The position numbers and the translations under genes are program-made. DNA of 64,000 nucleotides from Actinostola sp. cb2023. Its lineage: Eukaryota > Cnidaria > Anthozoa > Actiniaria > Actinostolidae. The notes under the pieces were generated by a model that was given only the letters and a program-made list of their open reading frames with translations, was not told where the DNA came from and made no database searches. Shown in pieces: positions 55,932 to 64,000 of the stretch (positions are counted from its first letter, which is position 1; the number at the start of each line of letters is the position of its first letter). The stretch is taken from positions 158,501-222,500 of the forward strand of contig JAUJYZ010000450.1 of NCBI GenBank assembly GCA_033675265.1. Reading direction: 5' to 3'.

Positions 55932-56390
55932 TTGGACGCCGACGTTTATGAAGAAAGATACGTTATATGTGTTACTCATAGCAACTTCAGAATACCCCGC
56001 AACTAGTCAAGCTCTTATAGCGGCAAAATGACTCTCAAGCAACTTACAACTAAATGGCTGTACATGGTAACGAGGTTGAGTACATGCGTAAAGAAATAAG
56101 GAGGGAGGGGACGGAGGGGAGAACAAAGTATTGCTGTTCATTATGCAAACATTAATAATCTTTGACAGGAAACAAGGCTTCAGTATTCCAGGTAATGCTT
56201 GTATGATTGAATGCCGTATCAATATTTTATGTAATAGATACAATATTCGCGTCCGAACTGTATGATATTTACAATGGCTCGCCAAAGTATCTGACTTATC
56301 GAATGCAATCATCCAACGATGTATAAGTGGATGTTTTACTATAATTTGGATGATATAGGAAACAGTTTGGCCGAGAAAATCCAAGTTAAA

Positions 56391-56734
56391 GCACAGGTAG
56401 CCCAAGCTGTGTATCAGTACATTATTATAAGAGAATGTATGTGGATAATGTCAATAAAATCAACAAAATAATAAAATGAAAATGAAATCCTCTATAAAGT
56501 TCTGTGTATCTTCTTCAATTATTCCTTTATTGTCTGTGAAGATTTGAAGCGATTTAGACGAGAATTGAGCGAGTTATAGCCATTTTAAAATTAGCCCTTC
56601 TCTGACTAGCCTGATTTTCAGACGGCTCATGTAAGCGTATGACACATGAGCCGTCTGAAATCAGGCTATTCTCTGACCCGTATAATAATTATTATACGTG
56701 TACTGATACACAGCTTGGGCTACCTGTGGTATCA
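56391..56734. mobile_element. Element with ACAGGTAGCCCAAGCTGTG ends, nested hairpin
   Basis: Ends ACAGGTAGCCCAAGCTGTG and complement continue as GTATCAGTACA. A small hairpin at 56606-56671 (AGCCTGATTTCAGACGGCTC type) sits inside. It is related in its terminus to the element at 7815-9088. The 132-codon minus ORF at 56007-56405 runs out of it and is unsupported. Confidence 0.7.
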
Positions 56735-56736
56735 CA

Positions 56737-57106
56737 GGGAGTTCTAACTTGATATTTGTGGCCCGTTTAGAAGCTCGTACGATCGATCAGTAACCAAACT
56801 CGCCCTCATGCTTGATATGTGTAGCCATTTGGAAGCTCTCGAATGAAGTCTGTATACAAATCACTCGTACGATCGATCAGTTAGCTGTGTTACGCTCCGG
56901 ACCGCGGGAAGCCTGAGGGCGAGCTTGATTCCACAGGACGTGGTTACACAGCTAACTGATCGATCGTAAGAGTGATTAGTATACAGACTTAATTCGAGAG
57001 CTTCCAAATGGCTACAAATATCAAGCATGACTGGGGCGAGTTTGATTACTGATCGATCGTACGAGCTTCTAAATGGCCACAAATATCAAGTTAGAACTCC
57101 CTGTGT
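56737..57106. mobile_element. Palindromic element with GATCGATCGTACGA motifs
   Basis: Arms of about 170 bp from CAGGGAGTTCTAACTTGAT inward contain GCTCGTACGATCGATCAG twice. A further copy of ACTGATCGATCGTACGAGTG lies at 57277, beside TGTACTT/AAGTACA hairpins. Non-coding. Confidence 0.8.
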
Positions 57107-58562
57107 TGGTTTATTTCTTTTGCAATCTTGAATATTAATTAGGGGGCGTAAGGAAAAAAACGAGGGTTTCATTGCAGGCCCTAATTCCCCTCCTCTCCCC
57201 AATCCCCCTCCTCCTCCTTTCCTTCCCCAATCCCCTGCCCCTTAGGGCCGCTACGCAGGCTAATGTACTTTTTTAACTGATCGATCGTACGAGTGATTTG
57301 TACTTAAAAGTACATTAAGTTAAAACTAGCTGTTCTGCCTAGGTACCTAGGGATATTTTAATGGGTGGGGTAGATAGGTGTCTCCAATTAGTTTCTTGTA
57401 AAACTAGAAAACATGACACGTTAATAAAGTTATTATTATTATTACTTGGTAAGGGCACATAATAGTTCCTAGCGCACTTACGGAGGTGTAGTTTTGTGAG
57501 GCGGATTGCAGGTGGTGCAAGGCCTCTTTATTACCGAGGTTTTCTTTCTCGCACGCCGAGGTTGCAGCGTCGTTTATAACATCCCGCCGACGATTTATCG
57601 ACATGGTTGCCGTTATGCATGGAGTGTTTTGCGACTGCTAATTTCAGAATATCCTCACTTCTAGCAGATTTGCTCACTTTCAAAGGAAGATTCTTGCCTC
57701 TCCGAGGCTTCAATGACATTCATCCTATCCTAACATCAATCGTAACGTCCTCCACGTCAATTTTTGGGTTTTTGCCTAAATCATATTGGTAGAAAATTAA
57801 GTATGCTAGTTTGTTTATACCAAAACAATTTGACAACTCGTACTCGTTGTCTATGAGCGCACTAAGATAGTCAACTCGAACTTCGCCCTCATTGCGGACT
57901 ATCTGCTCATAGACAACTCGGACTCGTTGTCTAATTGTTTAATAGCCTGGGGCCGGTTGCATAAAACCTGTACTTAAGTGTTAACTTAAGTGAGGCACTT
58001 AAGATTGTGTTACGGGTTTCCTAAAGCGTGTTGCATGAAGCTTACCGAACACTTTCGTAAGTGAATTACTTAAGAGTGAATTTACGGGGACACTTAAGTG
58101 CTTGGTTAAGCATAAATATTTTTAATTCGTAGAACGCATAGAATTTGATTACAGAAATGTATAATTAACAAAACCTATAGAAGCCAATAAATCAAAAAAC
58201 TTTCAAAACTTAATAACATCGATTGTACAAAAATGTAAACGATTACTTGATGAAATAAAGGAAAGTAAAATGAGCACATTTATATATATATCCAGTTATT
58301 TGTGCGAGTTCGTCTTTTGCAATTTTAATTTGTAGGTCTAGCAATTGTTATTTCTTTCTTAATACTCGCATTTTAATCTCATGTTCCTCTTTTTTATTTT
58401 TTTTTAAGATTGTCTAAACTTGTTGTTCGTACAGATTACTTATGATTGTGGTGTCGCCTGCTCTCATTTGTGGACTTTTCTTTTCTTCTTTCTTTGGTTG
58501 TTGTGGCACATTGTCCTCCCAACTAATATCTTGCTCTGAGTTTAACTGCTCACACTGCTAAG

Positions 58563-58563
58563 C

Positions 58564-58604
<41 letters not shown>

Positions 58605-58956
58605 ACTCCCTTTGTCCAAGTGGTAGGGGTGATCGGCGGTTGATTTTGAAAACGACCCTAAAAGGTACGCATAAATTAAAAGAGATGTTGGAGCCATGTT
58701 AATTCCAACCCCTAAAAGGTACGACCATATATGATGATGATGATGATGATGATTATTATCTTTTTTCTGCGGTTCTAAATAAATTAAATAACAATCGACC
58801 CTAAAAGGTACGGAGTCATGTTACGTAACTGACATTTGAGTCGGAACCCTAAAAGGTACACACAGGAAATATTTTGAACCCTAAAAGGAGCGCCGATCAC
58901 CCCTACCACTTGGGCAAAGGGAGTAACTCCCCCATCCCCCCCCCCGGGGGATTCTA
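58563..58956. mobile_element. Element family C, copy 2 (iterated ACCCTAAAAGGTACG)
   Basis: The left end is a G-tract of about 40 bp, then GGGTACTCCCTTTGTCCAAG. The right end is the inverse, with a C-tract. Between them ACCCTAAAAGGTAC or close variants occur about six times, about 50-80 bp apart, with a (GAT)n tract. The complement of this layout is at 25675-26015. Confidence 0.8.
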
Positions 58957-59732
58957 AGGCTTCATGGCCATCTGACTGTTCTCCATCTAAACTATTCTAG
59001 CGGCAGGATAAATAAAACCTATAAATGCCAAAATTTGCTTGTCAAATCTTAAAATGTGCATACATGCATGCTGCAAAATAGCGCTAAAAAGCATAATACT
59101 TTTTCCTGAAAATATATATCTCCAAATTAGCCCAAATAAACACACTTACAATACCAGGCTATGATATGTTTATAAATTAAAAATATTGAAGGAAATTTGA
59201 AACTGAAAGTAAGATTTTCCATGACGCACTTAGTTTTACGGGACCTCTAGGGCTCCCGTAAATTTACGGACGACTTCTGCACTTAAGAAATGGGCGCAAA
59301 GCGTTTCAGTGTGCAACACCCGTATATTTCGTTGCATAAACAGCACTTAAGTGGTCACTTACGATAATCGTAAGATCCAATACTTAAGTGAAACTCTTAA
59401 AGTGCTAGAACGATGAAATTTGTACATCTTTTAAAAATTACCCTTTTCGAAAGTAGAATTGCTATGTTTTCATCTGTCCAAACCGTATTCTCATACGAGA
59501 ACGGGAAGATGTACTTTTTAGTCTCTAAAGTTACGGATTTTATGTCCGCCATTAAACGAATGCGTTCCAGGCCGCTGATCGACGATCTAAAGGAAGTGAC
59601 GTCACCCGCGCTACACTTGAAATCTCGCGGGTACTTTTAGCCTGTGTTGTACACAGCGTCAGAGCAATCTTTAGGAATTTCGCGTAGTTTTTAGACTTTT
59701 TCTTTAGATGGAAATCAAAACCACAACGTAAC

Positions 59733-60032
59733 ATGCCTCCCAAAAGGTGTGTAGTGCAAAATTGCAGCAATGTAGCCAACAGCAAAGGAATTTCGCTACA
59801 CTTTTCTCCTCAAGCCGGCAAGGTGCGAGATCAATGGGTCAGATTTGTCAGAACACATAGAGCAAATTTCAACCCAACTGGACGTTTTGGGGTCTGCTCT
59901 GAACATTTCGACGATAAATCGTTTCAAAGAGCAGTGTATGTGGAAGGATCTTCCAGGCGAATAGTGCCAGGAGCAATCCCGACGATTTGGAAGAAGGGAT
60001 CGGAAGTGCGTTCTGACAGAGATCGTCGAAAA
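59733..60032 (+). CDS. THAP zinc-finger exon, transposon-associated
   Basis: 100 codons from ATG 59733 to a GTAAGT donor at 60033 (phase 0). The product is a complete THAP domain: start MPPKRC, C6 and C11, W35 in DQWVRF, C55 and H58 (C2CH zinc ligands), F59, and the closing AIPTIW at 81-86. THAP domains bind DNA in P-element-type transposases and derived regulators. A basic tail (DRDRRK) precedes the donor. Without splicing the frame stops at 60063-60065. No downstream exon with a transposase or other domain was found inside the element, so the protein is probably incomplete. It could also be a host-domesticated THAP gene, but its position inside TTAA-flanked ends argues for a transposon passenger. 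Confidence 0.75.
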
Positions 60033-60748
60033 GTAAGTCATAAAACGGAATATTTGTGTTTATAGTCGTTTCGTTATTGCAATCGGCAATATTATATAAT
60101 AAACAAAATGTTTTAACAATTGTAGTGAATTTAAAAACGTTGGACGTCTAAAATGTTGCAGTTTACATGCCAGTGTACGTTACGAGTGCTATCATGCAAA
60201 TGAGCTAGTCGCAGGTGATTTTCAGGGAAAGTAAGCGCACTAACACTCGCTTATTTTTAACTTTGCAAAGTATGAAACGTGTACGTTGCCTATTCAAAAA
60301 TGATTTTAATAGACAGTATAAAAATAAATTGAAACGCTGCTACTTGCCGGCATTCTTTGTTTCAAGCACGTTGCGCTTCCCTCCGAAAGGAAATGACGGC
60401 CCGCGAATCCGCAAACGACTCTAGCATTTGTTTTTCTATAAGCTTATCAAAATCGAAAATATTTTAAACATCATACTTATAGTGTATTCCTGTTTTTACA
60501 AGCATTTAGTCGAGTTTAATTGCTATAAAATTATGAGACAAATTTGGCGTCGTCGCATACTGTCTTGAAATGAACATGCAACACGTTTGATGTTAATCAA
60601 GTGCCGCCGATCACAGTGCCCATAAACAACTTTTTGTTTCTAATAAAACTTTGGCTTTTTTGAAATCCAGATTATGATAATTTATTTTCTCACCATAGAT
60701 TTTAAAAGAAACGCTATCAGAACAGACGAATCTGGGGATTGAACCGAA

Positions 60749-60949
60749 CTACGTCCCATTAGCACCAGATTGGTCTTCGCGAACGACTTGCTCTTCATAT
60801 TCCGCTGCTTCTTCCTCAGTTGAAAGCGGTTCATAATGTTCACTGTCGTCTTCATATAACAATTCATGAGAAGAGGAGTAACTACATGCAGTTTCTTCGT
60901 CACTTTGGCTCAGATTGTCAATGAAATCTTCATTTAAAAACGACGCCAT
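60749..60949 (-). CDS. Acidic N-terminal ORF, transposon-associated
   Basis: 66 codons from ATG 60949-60947 to TAG at 60751-60749, MASFLNEDFIDNLSQSDEET then a run rich in Ser, Glu and Asp (EDDSEHYEPLSTEEEAAEY). It resembles the acidic leader of transposon-linked cnidarian proteins that carry a P2X7-like Cys-rich C-terminal domain, but no such domain is present here. It faces the THAP exon. It may be the first exon of a lost longer gene. Confidence 0.4.
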   Translation of the reverse strand: MASFLNEDFIDNLSQSDEETACSYSSSHELLYEDDSEHYEPLSTEEEAAEYEEQVVREDQSGANGT

Positions 60950-61313
60950 TCTACAACTAAAGTACGCCAAACTACCATGTGTTGCGCATATGACGTCAGA
61001 GAGAATAAAATGCAATACCGCTGACAATCAAATCGCTGACTCGGCGGAACGCAATTTCGTAATGGCGGACAGTGTTTTGGCGATGTTCAAAGACAAAATT
61101 TGGACGCTTAAATAAAAAAAAATTAACTTATTTTTGTGAATTTATGTTTTTTTCAGTCCTCATCAGCATTTTATGTGCAAGAAAAGTCTTTAAAAGATGT
61201 ACAAATTTCATCGTTCTAGCACTTTAAGTGAGCAATTAACTCATTATTTGCAACAGTCTTAAATTACGAGTACACTTAAGTAGACTCGTAAGTTTTATGC
61301 AACCGGCCCCTGG

Positions 61314-62104
61314 AGGCTAATCAACTTGTGGCCCTCGACTATCTATCTATTGAGGAGATAAATTGGAACAACATTGACTAGGGGCTATGGGGGGAATTAT
61401 AGGATTTTAGGCCTTTGGACTTGTGTGTTTGTGATACACGCAATGTAACAACCATTTTGTGCGGGATTGTAGGCTCTCTATTGGGTAGTTTTACCTTCCC
61501 GTCAGCAGTGTATCATATACATCGTATATATTTTGTCCACTATCGTCCCAGCAGACACCCTTACCCAATCTGCCTCAACGATCGTAAGCGGTTTGTGTTT
61601 GCGACATCAATGATACAAAAATCGTTTGGATCGTACATATTTATTCATTGAATTGAATACCAGATATGGTGTTTATAATATACTCTTAAAAACAAATAAC
61701 AGAGGGGTTTCATTAATTTTTAAAGTTCAAAGTAGCCATATACTCAATTTTGTGCTTGAGATCAGGCAATAATTAGTTAAAAAGTACGATCATATACACT
61801 GACAAAGTAGCCGCAGGGGGAATTGAACGGCAAGTAACCGCTGGAGCTCCGACGGTATTTTTACATGTTAATTGATACAGTTGGTGTGATGTCCTCGGAT
61901 TTTACTGACTTAATAAATGTAGATGTAACCGGCTTTTCTGTTGCTACAATATTCTATCAAACGGCTCAGTGCGTTCCTTTTCTTGGAAAGCTCTGACTGG
62001 CTCTCTATCACTACAATATGATCTTCATACGTTACTTGTAGTATATATTACAGTATTGTATATTATCAAACATGGAACACTCGTGCAATGACAAGAATGT
62101 GAAA
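61314..62104. other. Interval without a recognised gene
   Basis: No exon, element ends or tandem repeat recognised. A 78-codon ORF at 61415-61651 has no visible domain. Confidence 0.4.
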
Positions 62105-62908
62105 TACAGTCAACTCTCGCCTTTCGGACACCGTGCTATAACGGACTCTCGCTTTTACGGAATTACGGACACCTCATGTGTTCCCAACCTAACATTTTAT
62201 TGTAATTACTCGTGCCCAGGCCGTAGGCCGCACGAGTTATAAAACCCAACGCGTATTTTATTTATTTTTCAATGTCAGAAAATGTCAGGCATGTCTATCA
62301 GGAATGAATCATTGAACTTTACTCGTTGAATACATATATAAAGCTTATACCAAGATAATGGTCTCTTGTCGTCTTGATTTTACTTTTAAAATATTCAAAT
62401 ATTTTCACTCTAAGAGCGATATAAAACATACCGCATTGATCACGAAAAATAACTGCGACATGTGCTGGTTCCAGGTAGAAAAGGGAAGTTTTCAAGCAAA
62501 AATCAAACTCGTAATACAAACTTTGGGCTCTTTCAGTCAGTAAGTTATATCACTATCCTGAAAAACCTTTGTTATTCAAATCAAGAACTCTTTGTAGAAC
62601 GAGGCATACAACAATATGAACTATTGTTATTCAAATTTTCAGGAATTCAGGACGGTGATATACTGAGAAAGCCCCCACACTGACACTTCTACAGGGATCC
62701 CAATTCTACTCTGGTCCTTAGCATGTACTGGTTCAATCCGGGACCAGGGCACGAGTGAACCCTGCCGACAGGGTCTAGTTTTATTTTCGTTACAACGGAT
62801 ACTTTGGATGTGTTGAATAACATATTTACAGAGTAACTATGTTTTGTTCTAGGAACAATTTACAATTTATTAATTTTTTTCATTATTTATTTTCTTGGAC
62901 ATTTATTG

Positions 62909-63036
62909 AAGAAATAGAAAACGAGCGCGCGTGCTGTGTGCAGATTTATAGCACGCGGGGACTGATCAGAACACGAGAGTTAGTCCCCAAGTGCTATAAA
63001 TCTGCACATAGCACAGTGGACAAGTTTTCTATTTCT
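62909..63036. mobile_element. Hairpin element inside the pogo-like element
   Basis: AAGAAATAGAAAAC and its complement bound a unit whose inner arms (TGTGCAGATTTATAGCAC and complement; GGGGACT and inverse) pair well. Non-coding. Confidence 0.7.
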
Positions 63037-63404
63037 TTTATAAAACACAATTCTGATTTTAAGTCAAGTTTTCAATTTTGTTCGTTACAAAAACGTTTGA
63101 ATATCTGCGCGCACGTTCTGTGTGCTCTCATAAAGCACGCGGAATACGCATCCTTTGGCCAATAAGAACGCGCGTTATATCATAGTTATTTTATAATTGG
63201 TTTTACTTGATGATTGTTGATTGTGTTTTCAGCTCTTTTAGAAATACCTTTTACTATATCTTTAATTGTCATGCAACTTGCATCTCAAGGCGCAAGCCGT
63301 CTCCTCTGTTCACTCTCTTCCCGTAAATTATTGGTATCCCTCTATTGATTAATTTTGTCCAAAGTCTTGGAATTTGTCAGTACAGTATGTCCTTGTAATA
63401 AGTA

Positions 63405-63596
63405 AAGAGTCGATCGTTTTCGTTTGAGTGGGAAACCTACGGCACGGAGGCACGGTCATGGTACGGAATCGAAGACATTCTATTCAACCAATCACAGCGC
63501 GCAAAATCATTGCTCACCCAATTAGAATGCTTGGATACCGCAGGGTCACGGCACGAACCGTAGCTACTTCCCACTCATACGAAAACGACCTCTATG
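63405..63596. mobile_element. MITE family A, copy 4
   Basis: From AGAGTCGATCGTTTTCGTTT with GGGAAACCTACGGCACGG to CCCACTCATACGAAAACGA. It shares CAACCAATCACAG with copy 2 and GAATGCTTGGATACCG with the complement of copy 3. Confidence 0.75.
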
Positions 63597-64000
63597 AACT
63601 AGTGGTATACCAGTAGATCAGTATAATAAAGCTGAAATCTCTCACATCCAGCTTTTACGGATTCTCGCTATAAACGGACACCAAATGATGGTCCCGAGGT
63701 GTCCGCTACAACGAGAATTGACTGTATTCCAACGCTAATATAACAGACACAGTCACAAAATGTTTGTCTACAAATTAGTATTCATATATGCAGTAAACAG
63801 AATTAACATGGGCTTAATCTTTTATAATACCATTCCACAATACATATGCGACTAATACTTATAACTCTGGGAGATGTAAACCACTCGAAAATCTACGCTT
63901 GCTCCTCTTAGTCAGGTCTGTTAGCGATAAAAATAGCGGAGATCGCGCACTTTCGAGTACAAGCACTAAACTTGGCACAGATGTTTGTGGGGGAATGCTG

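Larger units (their letters stand above)
59401..61223. mobile_element. TTAA-flanked element carrying THAP and acidic ORFs
   Basis: TTAA lies at 59397-59400 and 61224-61227 outside perfect ends AGTGCTAGAACGATGAAATT. Inside are a plus-strand THAP exon (59733-60032) near the left end and a minus-strand acidic ORF (60749-60949) near the right end, both reading inward. The centre (60033-60748) holds nothing recognisable. This looks like an internally deleted copy of a larger transposon. TTAA targets suggest a piggyBac-like mechanism, but no DDE domain is left. Confidence 0.75.
57951..61308. mobile_element. 3.36-kb DNA element with 5-bp target duplication CCTGG
   Basis: TIR GGCCGGTTGCATAAAAC at 57951 and its complement ending at 61308 are flanked by CCTGG at 57946-57950 and 61309-61313. 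Near both ends CACTTAAG/CTTAAGTG occurs many times (57970-58110; 59280-59400 and 61225-61285). It houses two other elements (58563-58956 and 59401-61223). No transposase belonging to the outer element was recognised. Confidence 0.8.
62105..63726. mobile_element. pogo/Tigger-like non-autonomous element
   Basis: Ends TACAGTCAACTCTCGCCTTT and GCTACAACGAGAATTGACTGTA-type inverse with TA tips. Internal subterminal repeats of CGGACACC and CTCGC.TTTACGGA also occur. This style of end (CAGTCAA..CTC, GGACACC) matches Tigger-type elements as I recall them. No transposase. Later insertions lie inside: a hairpin at 62909-63036 and MITE family A at 63405-63596. Confidence 0.7.

Noticed and set aside
56007..56405. 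132-codon minus ORF
   Set aside because: It extends into the inverted-repeat element at 56391 and shows no domain.
57404..57719. Two overlapping minus ORFs with basic stretches (RRGKNLPLKVSKSARSED; MSINRRRDVIND)
   Set aside because: They vaguely recall transposon-linked proteins, but no domain is identifiable and the two are in different frames; not annotated as a gene.

Overview
The window looks like nuclear DNA of an invertebrate animal, most likely a cnidarian and probably an anthozoan. This is an inference from gene content and texture, not from a marker gene. It is AT-rich, its genes are split by GT-AG introns of up to several kilobases, and a large share of it is transposon-derived. 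The readable genes are an SGLT-type sodium/solute symporter (SLC5), a single-exon class A GPCR, a HEPN/STAND-NTPase/TPR gene resembling the NLR-like families of corals, anemones and lancelets, and two exons of a cytoplasmic tail carrying tandem ITIM-like tyrosine motifs.

Layout. 0-4 kb: two plus-strand exons of an ITIM-like tail (1671-1774, 3325-3519) among palindromic MITEs. 4-11.6 kb: no recognisable gene, but a dense series of terminal-inverted-repeat elements, some nested three or four deep. 11.9-33.5 kb: the SLC5 gene on the plus strand. Eleven exons are readable with matching phases and intact frames, but the roughly 80 residues between exon 1 and the MPEYL exon were not found. Its introns hold a tRNA-like segment inside a DNA element, a broken LINE reverse transcriptase, two long minisatellites (about 77 bp x 13 and 52 bp x about 35), and a separate 429-codon ORF (24202-25491) with a 2A-like ribosome-skipping motif. 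34.2-35.1 kb: a decayed Tc1/mariner transposase. 36.9-37.8 kb: the GPCR. 37.9-39.9 kb: Penelope-like debris, including a GIY-YIG fragment and hammerhead-like cores. 40.8-49.2 kb: the HEPN-STAND-TPR gene on the minus strand, split by a 5.3-kb element (43791-49107) that contains a near-perfect 0.95-kb palindrome and eight copies of a 278-bp satellite. 50.9-54.7 kb: retroelement gag-like debris cut by MITEs. 55.5-57.1 kb: palindromic elements. 57.95-61.31 kb: a 3.36-kb element with a 5-bp target duplication. Nested inside it is a TTAA-flanked element holding a THAP-domain exon and a convergent acidic ORF. 62.1-63.7 kb: a pogo/Tigger-like non-autonomous element.

The host genes do not form a pathway. 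They are a membrane transporter, a receptor, an innate-immunity-like NTPase and a possible inhibitory-receptor tail scattered through repeat-rich DNA. The points most worth following up are: (1) the 5.3-kb transposon lying exactly between the first two coding blocks of the HEPN-STAND-TPR gene, with a donor inside its terminal repeat and an acceptor a few bases beyond it that together restore the frame; (2) the 2A-like motif ahead of a protease-like domain; (3) the TTAA element with inward-facing THAP and acidic ORFs; (4) the missing SLC5 exon; (5) the hammerhead-like motifs in Penelope remnants.
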